Assembly (NCBI GenBank): GCA_964036665.1
Contig: OZ038532.1
Span: 15,084,537-15,148,536 of the forward strand
From: Gordius sp. MW1
Taxonomy: Eukaryota > Nematomorpha > Gordioida > Gordea > Gordiidae
DNA length: 64,000 nucleotides
Direction of reading: 5' to 3'
In this document: positions 1 to 12,206 of the stretch, piece by piece
Layout: every line of letters begins with the position of its first letter
Position numbering within the stretch: the stretch's first letter is position 1
The notes under the pieces: generated by a model
Told to the model about the DNA's origin: nothing
The model's input: only the letters and a program-made list of their open reading frames with translations
Database searches by the model: none
Translations under genes and position numbers: made by a program

Positions 1-2542
1 TGAACAAAAAAATTGAAAAAATTTTGAGGTCGAAAAAAATATTTTTTTTCATATTCTTTTAAAAGGGGGTTGAAAAAATCTTTAAAAGTTAGTAAATATT
101 CTTAGCATTATGTCCTTGATAGAATATCGATAAGAATTTTGCACGGGGAGTTTTAGATTGAGAGAAATTAAAATTTACGTGTTGCGTTTGGATTGTTTCA
201 ATATCGCTTTTTAAGCGTGTCTCCAGTTTTTGTGAAACAAGCTCATGCAATCGTGATTTAAAGTTAAAAATTTCTCAAAATTTTTTTATTTCGAAATTCA
301 CTCTGATATCGAAAACTTTCACGAGGGGTTTATGGTTAAAATAATTTCTGATAAATGATCAAAAAAAATATGGAAAAAATTTTGAATCGAAAAAATAATT
401 TTTTTTCATATTCTTTTGAAAGGGGGCTAAAATTTTTTTTGAAAGTTAGTAAATAATCTTAGCATTATATCCTTGTTAGAATCTCGATAAGACTTTTTGC
501 ACGGGGGGAAATTTTAGATTGAGAGAAATTAAAATTTACGTGTTATGTTTAGATTGTTTCAATATCGCTTTTTAAGCCTGTTTCTAGTTTTTGTGAAACA
601 AGCTCATGCGATCCTGATTTAAAATTAATAAATTTTGATGACTGATCAAAAAATATTTTTTTTTTGTAATTCACCTGTGATATCGAAAACTTTCATGAGG
701 GGTTTATGGTTGAACAAAAAAATTGAAAAAATTTTGAGGCCGAAAAAAATATTTTTTTTCATATTCTCTCAAAAGGGGGCTGAAAAAATCTTTGAAAGTT
801 AGTAAATATTCTTAGCATTATGTCCTTGTTAGAATCTCGATAAGAACTTTTGCACGGGGGGAAGTTTTAGAGTGAGAGAAATTAAAATTTTCGTGTTGCG
901 TTTAGATTGTTTCAATATCGCTTTTTAAGCGTGTCTCTAGTTTTTGCGAAACAAGCTCTATGCGATCGTGATTTAAGTTAAGAATTTTTGATGAAAAAAT
1001 ATTTTTTACGGAATTCACCTCTGATATAGAAAACTTTCATGGGGGCGATATGGTTGAACGAAAAAAGTGAAAAAATTTTGAGGTCGAAAAAATAATTATT
1101 TTTCATATTCTTTCGAAAGGGGGCTGAAAAAATCTTTAAAAGCTTGTAAATATTCTTAGCATTAATTATGTCCTTGTTAGAATCTCGATAAGAATTTTTG
1201 CACGAGGCGAAGTTTTAGATTGAGAGAAATTAAGATTTTCGTGTTGCGTTTAGATTATTTCAATATCGCTTTCTAAGCGTGTCTCTAGTTTTTGTGAAAC
1301 AAGCTCTATGCGATCGTGATTTAAAGTTACTAATTTTTTTGAAAAAATTTTTTTTACGGAATCACCTCTGATATCGAAAACTTTCATGGGGGCGATATGA
1401 TTGAACGAAAAAATTGAAAAAATTTTGAGGTCGAAACAAATATTATTTTTCATATTCTTTCGAAAGGAGGCTGAAAAAATCTTTAAAAGTCAGTAAATAT
1501 TCTTAGCATTATATCCTTGTTAGAATCTCGATAAGAATTTTTGCATGAGGCGAAGTTTTAGATTGAGAGAAATTAAAAATTTTATGTTGCGTTTAGATAG
1601 TTTCAATATCGCTTTCTAAGCGTGTCTCTAGTTTTTGTGAAACAAGCTCTATGCGATCGTGATTTAAAGTTAATAATTTTTGATGACTGATCAAAAAATA
1701 TTTTTTTTCGGAATTCACCTGTGATATCGTCGATAACTTTCATGAGGGGTTTTTTGTTGAACAAAAAGTTGAAAAATTTTGAATCGAAAAAAGTATTTTT
1801 TTTTATATTCTTTCGAAATTATGCTGAAAATCTTTGAAAGTTAGTAAATATTCTTAGCATTATGTCCTTGTTAGAATATCGATAAGAATTTTGCACGGGG
1901 GAAGTTTTAGATTGAGAGAAATTAAAATTTACGTGTTGTGTTTAGATTGTATCGCTTTTTAAGCGTGTCTCCAGTTTTTTGAAACAAGCTCATGCGATCA
2001 TGAAGTTAATAATTTTTGATGACTGAGCAAAAAATATTTTTTTTCGGAATTCACCTCTGATATCGATAACTTTCATGAGATGTTTATGGTTGAACAAAAA
2101 ATTAAAAAATTTTGAATCGAAAAAAGTATTTTTTTCATATTTTTTCGAAAGGGGGCTGAAAATCTTTGAAAGTTAGTAAATATTCTTAGCATTATGTCCT
2201 TGTTAGAATATCGATAAGAATTTTGCACGGGGGGAAGTTTTAGATTGGGAGAAATTAAAATTTACGTGTTGCGTTTAGATTGTTTCAATATCGCTTTAAG
2301 CGTGTCTCCAGTTTTTGTGAAACAAGCTCATGCGATCGTGATTTAAAGTTAAAAATTTCTGATAACGGATCAAAATTTTTTTTTTCGGAATTCACCTCTG
2401 ATATCGAAAATTCTCATGAGGGGTTTATGGTTAAACAAAAAAATTGAAAAAATTTTGAATCGAAAAAAGTATTTTTTTCACATTCTTTCGAAAGGGAGCT
2501 GAAAAAATCTTTGAAAGTTAGTAAACATTCTTAGCATTATGT

Positions 2543-2890
2543 CCTTGTTAGAATCTCGATAAGAATTTTTGCAGGGGGGAAGTTTTAGATTGCGAGAAAT
2601 TAAAATTTTTGCGTTGCGTTTATATTGTTTCAATATCGCTTTTTAATCGTGTCTCTAGGTTTTGTGAAACAAGCTCTATGCGATCGTGATTTATAGTTAA
2701 TAATTTTTGATGACTGATCAAAAAATATTTTTGTTTCGGAATTCACCTCTTATATCGATAACTTTCATGAGTGGTTTAAGGTTGAACAAAAAATTGAAAA
2801 ATTTTGAGGTCGAAAAAATCTTTTTTTCATATTTTTTCGAAAGGGGCTGAAAAAATCTTTGAAATTTAGTAAATATTCTTAGCATTATGT
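2543..2890 (+). repeat. Representative family A monomer
   Basis: A 348-bp unit from one 'ccttg' anchor to the next, usable as a reference monomer. It contains the GAATTC box, the A/T blocks and the 'cgaaagg' box described for the array. Its dyad arm is altered ('cgctttttaatcg'), showing that the hairpin is not invariant. Confidence 0.85.
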
Positions 2891-3329
2891 CCTTGTTAAA
2901 ATCTCGATAAGAATTTTTGCACGGGGGGAAGTTTTAGATTGAGAGAAATTAAAATTTTCGCGATGCGTTTAGATTCTTTCAATATCGCTTTTTAAGCGTG
3001 TCTCCAGTTTTTGTGAAACAAGCTCATGCGATCGTGATTTAAAGTTAATAATTTTTGATGAATGATCAAAATTTTTTGGAATTCACATCTGATATCGAAA
3101 ACTTTCATGAGGGGTTTATGGTTGACCAAAAAAAAATGAAAAAATTTGAGGTCGAAAAAAAATCTTTTTTTCATATTCTTTCGAAAGGGGGTTGAAAAAA
3201 TCTTTGAAAGTTAGTAAATATTCTTAGCATTATGTCCTTTTAGAATCTCGATAAGAATTTTTGCACGGGGGGAAGTTTTAGATTGCGAGAAATTAAAATT
3301 GTCGTGTTGCGTTTAGACTGTTTCAATAT

Positions 3330-3342
3330 GGCTTTTCAAGCC
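3330..3342. repeat. Family A dyad with both arms changed
   Basis: Most family A monomers have a small inverted repeat, cgctt-ttt-aagcg (for example 205-217). Here both arms differ together, ggctt-ttc-aagcc, and again at 3683-3695 (ggctt-ttt-aagcc) and one HOR later at ~7835 and ~8188. Pairing is preserved although the bases changed. A one-arm intermediate (cgctt...aagcc) is present at 566-578. Confidence 0.6.
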
Positions 3343-4509
3343 TGTCTCTAGTTTTTGTGAAACAAGCTCTATGCGATCGTGATTTAAAGTTAATAATTTT
3401 TGATGACTGATCAAAAAATTTTTTTTTTTCGGAATTCACCTCTGATATCGCAAACTTTCATGAGGGGTTTATGGTTGAACAAAAAAATTGAAAAAATTTT
3501 GAATCGAAAAAAGTATTTTTTTTCACATTCTTTCGAAAGGGAGCTGAAAAGATCTTTGAAAGTTAGAAAATATTCTTAGCATTATCTCCTTGTTAGAATC
3601 TCGATAAGAATTTTTGCACGAAAGGAAGTTTTAGATTGAGAGAAATTAAAATTTTCGTGTTCCATTTAGATTGTTTCAATATGGCTTTTTAAGCCTGTCT
3701 CTAGTTTTTGTGAAACAAGCTCTATGCGATCGTGATTTAAAGTTAATAATTTTTGATGACTGATCAAAAAATATTTTTGTTTCGGAATTCACCTCTGATA
3801 TCGCAAACTTTCATGAGGGGTTTATAGTTGAACAAAAAAATTGAAAAATGAATCGAAAAAAGTATTTTTTTCACATTCTTTCGAAAGGGAGCTAAAAAAT
3901 CTTTGAAAGTTGGTAAATATTCTTAGCATTACGTCCTTGATAGAATATCGATAAGAATTTTGGACGGGGGGACGTTTTAGATTGAGAGAAATTAAAATTT
4001 CCGCGATGCGTTTAGATTCTTTCAATATCGCTTTTTAAGCGTGTCTCCAGTTTTTGTGAAACAAGCTCATGCGATCGTGATTTAAAGTTAATAATTTTAG
4101 ATGACTGATCAAAAATTTTTTTTTTCGGAATTCACATCTGATATCGAAAACTTTCATGAGGGGTTTATGGTTGAAAAAAAAAAATTTTGAGGTCGAAAAA
4201 AATATTTTTTCCATATTCTTTCGAAAGGGGGCTGAAAAAATCTTTGAAAGTTAGTAAATATTCTTAGCATTATGTCCTTGTTAGAATCTCGATAAGAATT
4301 TTTGAACGAGGCGAAGTTTTAGATTGAGAGAAATTAAGATTTTCGTGTTGCGTTTAGATAGTTTCAATATCGCTTTATAAGCGTGTCTCTAGTTTTTGTG
4401 AAACTAGCTCGATCGTGATTTAAAGTTAATAATTTTTGATGACTGATCAAAAAATTTTTTTTACGGTATTTACCTCTGATATCGAAAACTTTTATGAGGG
4501 GTTTATGGT

Positions 4510-7500
4510 TGAACAAAAAATTGAAAAAATTTTGAGGTCGAAAAAAATATTTTTTTTCATATTCTTTCAAAAGGTTGCTGAAAAAATCTTTAAAAGTTAG
4601 TAAATATTCTTAGCATTATGTCCTTGATAGAATATCGATAAGAATTTTGCACGGGGAGTTTTAGATTGAGAGAAATTAAAATTTACGTGTTGCGTTTGGA
4701 TTGTTTCAATATCGCTTTTTAAGCGTGTCTCCAGTTTTTGTGAAACAAGCTCATGCAATCGTGATTTAAAGTTAAAAATTTCTCAAAATTTTTTTATTTC
4801 GAAATTCACCTCTGATATCGAAAACTTTCACGAGGGGTTTATGGTTAAAATAATTTCTGATAAATGATCAAAAAAAATATGGAAAAAATTTTGAATCGAA
4901 AAAATAATTTTTTTCATATTCTTTCGAAAGGGGGCTAAATTTTTTTTTGAAAGTTAGTAAATAATCTTAGCATTATGTCCTTGTTAGAATCTCGATAAGA
5001 ATTTTTGCACGGGGGGAAATTTTAGATTGAGAGAAATTAAAATTTACGTGTTATGTTTAGATTGTTTCAATATCGCTTTTTAAGCCTGTTTCTAGTTTTT
5101 GTGAAACAAGCTCATGCGATCGTGATTTAAAATTAATAAATTTTAATGACTGATCAAAAAATATTTTTTTTTGTAATTCACCTGTGATATCGAAAACTTT
5201 CATGGGTTTTATGGTTGAAATAAAAAATTGAAAAAATTTTGAGGCCGAAAAAAATATTTTTTTTCATATTCTTTCAAAAGGGGGCTGAAAAAATCTTTGA
5301 AAGTTAGTAAATATTCTTAGCATTATGTCCTTGTTAGAATCTCGATAAGAACTTTTGCACGGGGGGAAGTTTTAGAGTGAGAGAAATTAAAATTTTCGTC
5401 TTGCGTTTAGATTGTTTCAATATCGCTTTTTAAGCGTGTCTATAGTTTTTGCGAAACAAGCTCTATGCGATCGTGATTTAAGTTAAGAATTTTTGATGAA
5501 AAAATATTTTTTACGGAATTCACCTCTGATATAGAAAACTTTCATGGGGGCGATATGGTTGAACGAAAAAAGTGAAAAAATTTTGAGGTCGAAAAAATAA
5601 TTATTTTTCATATTCTTTCGAAAGGGGGCTGAAAAAATCTTTAAAAGCTTGTAAATATTCTTAGCATTAATTATGTCCTTGTTAGAATCTCGATAAGAAT
5701 TTTTGCACGAGGCGAAGTTTTAGATTGAGAGAAATTAAGATTTTCGTGTTGCGTTTAGATTGTTTCAATATCGCTTTCTAAGCGTGTCTCTAGTTTTTGT
5801 GAAACAAGCTCTATGCGATCGTGATTTAAAGTTACTAATTTTTTTGAAAAATTTTTTTTTACGGAATCACCTCTGATATCGAAAACTTTCATGGGGGCGA
5901 TATGATTGAACGAAAAAATTGAAAAAATTTTGAGGTCGAAAAAAATATTATTTTTCATATTCTTTCGAAAGGAGGCTGAAAAAATATTTAAAAGTCAGTA
6001 AATATTCTTAGCATTATATCCTTGTTAGAATCTCGATAAGAATTTTTGCATGAGGCGAAGTTTTAGATTGAGAGAAATTAAAAATTTTATGTTGCGTTTA
6101 GATAGTTTCAATATCGCTTTCTAAGCGTGTCTCTAGTTTTTGTGAAACAAGCTCTATGCGATCGTGATTTAAAGTTAATAATTTTTGATGACTGATCAAA
6201 AAATATTTTTTTTCGGAATTCACCTGTTATATCGTCGATAACTTTCATGAGGGGTTTATTGTTGAACAAAAAGTTGAAAAATTTTGAATCGAAAAAAGTA
6301 TTTTTTTTTATATTCTTTCGAAATTATGCTGAAAATCTTTGAAAGTTAGTAAATATTCTTAGCATTATGTCCTTGTTAGAATATCGATAAGAATTTTGCA
6401 CGGGGGAAGTTTTAGATTGAGAGAAATTAAAATTTACGTGTTGTGTTTAGATTGTATCGCTTTTTAAGCGTGTCTCCAGTTTTTTGAAACAAGCTCATGC
6501 GATCATGAAGTTAATAATTTTTGATGACTGAGCAAAAAATATTTTTTTTCGGAATTCACCTCTGATATCGATAACTTTCATGAGATGTTTATGGTTGAAC
6601 AAAAAATTAAAAAATTTTGAATCGAAAAAAGTATTTTTTTCATATTTTTTCGAAAGGGGGCTGAAAATCTTTGAAAGTTAGTAAATATTCTTAGCATTAT
6701 GTCCTTGTTAGAATATCGATAAGAATTTTGCACGGGGGGAAGTTTTAGATTGGGAGAAATTAAAATTTACGTGTTGCGTTTAGATTGTTTCAATATCGCT
6801 TTAAGCGTGTCTCCAGTTTTTGTGAAACAAGCTCATGCGATCGTGATTTAAAGTTAAAAATTTCTGATAACGGATCAAAATTTTTTTTTTCGGAATTCAC
6901 CTCTGATATCGAAAATTCTCATGAGGGGTTTATGGTTAAACAAAAAAATTGAAAAAATTTTGAATCGAAAAAAGTATTTTTTTCACATTCTTTCGAAAGG
7001 GAGCTGAAAAAATCTTTGAAAGTTAGTAAACATTCTTAGCATTATGTCCTTGTTAGAATCTCGATAAGAATTTTTGCAGGGGGGAAGTTTTAGATTGCGA
7101 GAAATTAAAATTTTTGCGTTGCGTTTATATTGTTTCAATATCGCTTTTTAATCGTGTCTCTAGGTTTTGTGAAACAAGCTCTATGCGATCGTGATTTATA
7201 GTTAATAATTTTTGATGACTGATCAAAAAATATTTTTGTTTCGGAATTCACCTCTTATATCGATAACTTTCATGAGTGGTTTAAGGTTGAACAAAAAATT
7301 GAAAAATTTTGAGGTCGAAAAAATCTTTTTTTCATATTTTTTCGAAAGGGGCTGAAAAAATCTTTGAAATTTAGTAAATATTCTTAGCATTATGTCCTTG
7401 TTAAAATCTCGATAAGAATTTTTGCACGGGGGGAAGTTTTAGATTGAGAGAAATTAAAATTTTCGCGATGCGTTTAGATTCTTTCAATATCGCTTTTTAA

Positions 7501-9014
7501 GCGTGTCTCCAGTTTTTGTGAAACAAGCTCATGCGATCGTGATTTAAAGTTAATAATTTTTGATGAATGATCAAAATTTTTTGGAATTCACATCTGATAT
7601 CGAAAACTTTCATGAGGGGTTTATGGTTGACCAAAAAAAAATGAAAAAATTTGAGGTCGAAAAAAAATCTTTTTTTCATATTCTTTCGAAAGGGGGTTGA
7701 AAAAATCTTTGAAAGTTAGTAAATATTCTTAGCATTATGTCCTTTTAGAATCTCGATAAGAATTTTTGCACGGGGGGAAGTTTTAGATTGCGAGAAATTA
7801 AAATTGTCGTGTTGCGTTTAGACTGTTTCAATATGGCTTTTCAAGCCTGTCTCTAGTTTTTGTGAAACAAGCTCTATGCGATCGTGATTTAAAGTTAATA
7901 ATTTTTGATGACTGATCAAAAAATTTTTTTTTTTCGGAATTCACCTCTGATATCGCAAACTTTCATGAGGGGTTTATGGTTGAACAAAAAAATTGAAAAA
8001 ATTTTGAATCGAAAAAAGTATTTTTTTTCACATTCTTTCGAAAGGGAGCTGAAAAGATCTTTGAAAGTTAGAAAATATTCTTAGCATTATCTCCTTGTTA
8101 GAATCTCGATAAGAATTTTTGCACGAAAGGAAGTTTTAGATTGAGAGAAATTAAAATTTTCGTGTTCCATTTAGATTGTTTCAATATGGCTTTTTAAGCC
8201 TGTCTCTAGTTTTTGTGAAACAAGCTCTATGCGATCGTGATTTAAAGTTAATAATTTTTGATGACTGATCAAAAAATATTTTTGTTTCGGAATTCACCTC
8301 TGATATCGCAAACTTTCATGAGGGGTTTATAGTTGAACAAAAAAATTGAAAAATGAATCGAAAAAAGTATTTTTTTCACATTCTTTCGAAAGGGAGCTAA
8401 AAAATCTTTGAAAGTTGGTAAATATTCTTAGCATTACGTCCTTGATAGAATATCGATAAGAATTTTGGACGGGGGGACGTTTTAGATTGAGAGAAATTAA
8501 AATTTCCGCGATGCGTTTAGATTCTTTCAATATCGCTTTTTAAGCGTGTCTCCAGTTTTTGTGAAACAAGCTCATGCGATCGTGATTTAAAGTTAATAAT
8601 TTTAGATGACTGATCAAAAAATTTTTTTTTCGGAATTCACATCTGATATCGAAAACTTTCATGAGGGGTTTATGGTTGAAAAAAAAAAATTTTGAGGTCG
8701 AAAAAAATATTTTTTCCATATTCTTTCGAAAGGGGGCTGAAAAAATCTTTGAAAGTTAGTAAATATTCTTAGCATTATGTCCTTGTTAGAATCTCGATAA
8801 GAATTTTTGAACGAGGCGAAGTTTTAGATTGAGAGAAATTAAGATTTTCGTGTTGCGTTTAGATAGTTTCAATATCGCTTTATAAGCGTGTCTCTAGTTT
8901 TTGTGAAACTAGCTCGATCGTGATTTAAAGTTAATAATTTTTGATGACTGATCAAAAAATTTTTTTTACGGTATTTACCTCTGATATCGAAAACTTTTAT
9001 GAGGGGTTTATGGT
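4510..9014 (+). repeat. Family A 13-monomer HOR, copy 2
   Basis: Collinear with copy 1 at an offset of 4,505-4,509 bp. The same monomer order and diagnostic variants reappear, for example the two 'ggctt...aagcc' monomers at ~7835 and ~8188. Line-by-line reading shows only scattered substitutions and homopolymer changes relative to copy 1, far fewer than between neighbouring monomers. That contrast defines a higher-order repeat. Confidence 0.93.
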
Positions 9015-11662
9015 TGAACAAAAAATTGAAAAAATTTTGAGGTCGAAAAAAATATTTTTTTTCATATTCTTTCAAAAGGGGGCTGAAAAAATCTTTAAAA
9101 GTTAGTAAATATTCTTAGCATTATGTCCTTGATAGAATATCGATAAGAATTTTGCACGGGGAGTTTTAGATTGAGAGAAATTAAAATTTACGTGTTGCGT
9201 TTGGATTGTTTCAATATCGCTTTTTAAGCGTGTCTCCAGTTTTTGTGAAACAAGCTCATGCAATCGTGATTTAAAGTTAAAAATTTCTCAAAATTTTTTT
9301 ATTTCGAAATTCACCTCTGATATCGAAAACTTTCACGAGGGGTTTATGGTTAAAATAATTTCTGATAAATGATCAAAAAAAATATGGAAAAAATTTTGAA
9401 TCGAAAAAATAATTTTTTTCATATTCTTTCGAAAGGGGGCTAAATTTTTTTTTGAAAGTTAGTAAATAATCTTAGCATTATGTCCTTGTTAGAATCTCGA
9501 TAAGAATTTTTGCACGGGGGGAAATTTTAGATTGAGAGAAATTAAAATTTACGTGTTATGTTTAGATTGTTTCAATATCGCTTTTTAAGCCTGTTTCTAG
9601 TTTTTGTGAAACAAGCTCATGCGATCGTGATTTAAAATTAATAAATTTTAATGACTGATCAAAAAATATTTTTTTTTTGTAATTCACCTGTGATATCGAA
9701 AACTTTCATGGGTTTTATGGTTGAAATAAAAAATTGAAAAAATTTTGAGGCCGAAAAAAATATTTTTTTTCATATTCTTTCAAAAGGGGGCTGAAAAAAT
9801 CTTTGAAAGTTAGTAAATATTCTTAGCATTATGTCCTTGTTAGAATCTCGATAAGAACTTTTGCACGGGGGGAAGTTTTAGAGTGAGAGAAATTAAAATT
9901 TTCGTCTTGCGTTTAGATTGTTTCAATATCGCTTTTTAAGCGTGTCTATAGTTTTTGCGAAACAAGCTCTATGCGATCGTGATTTAAGTTAAGAATTTTT
10001 GATGAAAAAATATTTTTTACGGAATTCACCTCTGATATAGAAAACTTTCATGGGGGCGATATGGTTGAACGAAAAAAGTGAAAAAATTTTGAGGTCGAAA
10101 AAATAATTATTTTTCATATTCTTTCGAAAGGGGGCTGAAAAAATCTTTAAAAGCTTGTAAATATTCTTAGCATTAATTATGTCCTTGTTAGAATCTCGAT
10201 AAGAATTTTTGCACGAGGCGAAGTTTTAGATTGAGAGAAATTAAGATTTTCGTGTTGCGTTTAGATTGTTTCAATATCGCTTTCTAAGCGTGTCTCTAGT
10301 TTTTGTGAAACAAGCTCTATGCGATCGTGATTTAAAGTTACTAATTTTTTTGAAAAATTTTTTTTTACGGAATCACCTCTGATATCGAAAACTTTCATGG
10401 GGGCGATATGATTGAACGAAAAAATTGAAAAAATTTTGAGGTCGAAAAAAATATTATTTTTCATATTCTTTCGAAAGGAGGCTGAAAAAATATTTAAAAG
10501 TCAGTAAATATTCTTAGCATTATATCCTTGTTAGAATCTCGATAAGAATTTTTGCATGAGGCGAAGTTTTAGATTGAGAGAAATTAAAAATTTTATGTTG
10601 CGTTTAGATAGTTTCAATATCGCTTTCTAAGCGTGTCTCTAGTTTTTGTGAAACAAGCTCTATGCGATCGTGATTTAAAGTTAATAATTTTTGATGACTG
10701 ATCAAAAAATATTTTTTTTCGGAATTCACCTGTTATATCGTCGATAACTTTCATGAGGGGTTTATTGTTGAACAAAAAGTTGAAAAATTTTGAATCGAAA
10801 AAAGTATTTTTTTTATATTCTTTCGAAATCAGGCTGAAAATCTTTGAAAGTTAGTAAATATTCTTAGCATTATGTCCTTGTTAGAATATCGATAAGAATT
10901 TTGCACGGGGGAAGTTTTAGATTGAGAGAAATTAAAATTTACGTGTTGTGTTAGATTGTATCGCTTTTTAAGCGTGTCTCCAGTTTTTGTGAAACAAGCT
11001 AATGCGATCGTGATTTAAAGTTAATAATTTTTGATGACTGAGCAAAAAATATTTTTTTTCGGAATTCACCTCTGATATCGATAACTTTCATGAGATGTTT
11101 ATGGTTGAACAAAAAATTAAAAAATTTTGAATCGAAAAAAGTATTTTTTTTCATATTCTTTCGAAAGGGGGCTGAAAAAATCTTTGAAAGTTAGTAAATA
11201 TTCTTAGCATTATGTCCTTGTTAGAATCTCGATAAGAATTTTTGCACGGGGGGAAGTTTTAGATTGAGAGAAATTAAAATTTTCGCGTTGCGTTTAGATT
11301 GTTTCAATATCGCTTTAAGCGTGTCTCCAGTTTTTGTGAAACAAGCTCATGCGATCGTGATTTAAAGTTAAAAATTTCTGATAACTGATCAAAATTTTTT
11401 TTTCGGAATTCACCTCTGATATCGAAAATTCTCATGAGGGGTTTATGGTTAAACAAAAAAATTGAAAAAATTTTGAATCGAAAAAAATATTTTTTTTCAT
11501 ATTCTTTCGAAAGGGGGCTGAAAAAATCTTTGAAAGTTAGTAAATATTCTTAGCATTATGTCCTTGTTAGAATCTCGATAAGAATTTTTGCACGGGGGGA
11601 AGTTTTAGATTGAGAGAAATTAAAATTTTCGCGTTGCGTTTAGATTGTTTCAATATCGCTTT
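9015..11662 (+). repeat. Family A HOR, partial and diverging copy 3
   Basis: Begins 4,505 bp after copy 2 and matches it closely to about 10,825. From there to the array edge the monomer order is kept but the sequence departs from copies 1 and 2. The monomer that is contracted in copies 1 and 2 (around 'gcgatcatgaagttaa') retains the full 'gcgatcgtgatttaaagtt' here, so its anchor interval is 340 bp (10,876 to 11,216) instead of 332. The last two monomers before 11,662 resemble the family consensus and each other. Confidence 0.85.
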
Positions 11663-11672
11663 ATCGTTTTAT
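11655..11672. other. A/B satellite junction
   Basis: Family A runs up to '...caatatcgcttt' (to about 11,662), then family B starts with 'cgttttattgttgcgatt' from about 11,665. The switch is not at the homologous position. A has already passed the part equivalent to B's 'ttgcgattag', so about 30 bp is represented twice in diverged form. The A break lies inside its cgctt-ttt-aagcg dyad. Confidence 0.75.
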
Positions 11673-12206
11673 TGTTGCGATTAGTTGGTTGTATCGCAGG
11701 GTGAGTGCTTAATTTTTAAAAACTGTTCTATGCGATCATGATTTTAAAGAAATACTTTTATGATTTTGATAAATTTTTATTTTTTATCATATAAATCACG
11801 TCTGAAAACGACAACTTTCATCGGTGTTGAAAAAAATGTGAAAAGTTTTAAGGTAAAAAATTTATTTTTTGTTATTTTATGTGAAAGAGCTTGAAAAAAT
11901 ATATAGAAGTAGCCAATTTGAGAATATCCTCGATTGACTCTCGAAAAGAACTATTAAGCAGCGAAAACTCTCATTTCGACAAAAGACAACGTTTAATTGT
12001 AGCCATTAGATTGTTGTATCTCATCGTGAGTGCTTAATTTTTAAAACATGCTCTATGCAATCATGATTTCAAAGAAATAGTTTTCTGCTCCTGATAAATT
12101 TTTACTTATTATCATGGAAATCACGTCTAAAAACGACAACTTTCACCGGATGAATACGGTTGAAACAAAAAAGTCAAAATTTTCTAAGGAAAAAAATATT
12201 TTTTTG
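11663..12206 (+). repeat. Irregular family B monomers at the left edge
   Basis: About one and a half B monomers that precede the ordered 12-mer. They carry private variants such as 'cgcagggtgagtg', 'ctattaagcagcg' and a shortened 'agtagccaatttgagaatatcctc'. They lie between the A/B junction and the first HOR copy and fit a poorly homogenised array edge. Confidence 0.75.

Larger units (their letters stand above)
1..4509 (+). repeat. Family A 13-monomer HOR, copy 1
   Basis: First visible copy of a unit of 13 diverged ~347-bp monomers. The phase is arbitrary, set by the window start. Private indels and variants identify individual monomers and recur one period later: a contracted 332-bp monomer (anchors 1866 to 2198), the 'attaattatgtcc' monomer at ~1162 and two 'ggctt...aagcc' monomers at 3330 and 3683. 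This copy is 3-4 bp longer than copy 2 because of small homopolymer and indel differences. Confidence 0.93.
1..11662 (+). repeat. Satellite family A array (~347-bp monomer)
   Basis: Head-to-tail tandem array. The anchor 'ccttg' (in 'attatgtccttgttagaatc') recurs at 114, 471, 824, 1172, 1515, 1866, 2198, 2543, 2891, 3236, 3588, 3935, 4276 and 4622, giving intervals of 332-357 bp (mean 347). Each monomer carries, in order, a short dyad (cgctt-ttt-aagcg), 'tgtctc(t/c)agtttttgtg', 'gcgatcgtgattt', a poly(A)/poly(T) block, 'cggaattcacctctgatatc', 'aactttcatgaggggttt', 'aaaattttgaggtcg', a second A/T block and 'cgaaagggggctgaaaaa'. Most monomers contain one GAATTC site. No coding potential is seen. 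All monomers share one orientation. The array continues beyond the left edge of the window. Confidence 0.95.

Noticed and set aside
1250-10464. Minus-strand open frames of 60-68 codons recurring in family A (1250, 2992, 3822, 4364 and their copies about 4,505 bp later)
   Set aside because: They lie entirely in satellite monomers, are low-complexity (K/F/I-rich), and recur only because the HOR recurs. Neighbouring monomers break the frame with indels. No domain or codon-level constraint is visible.
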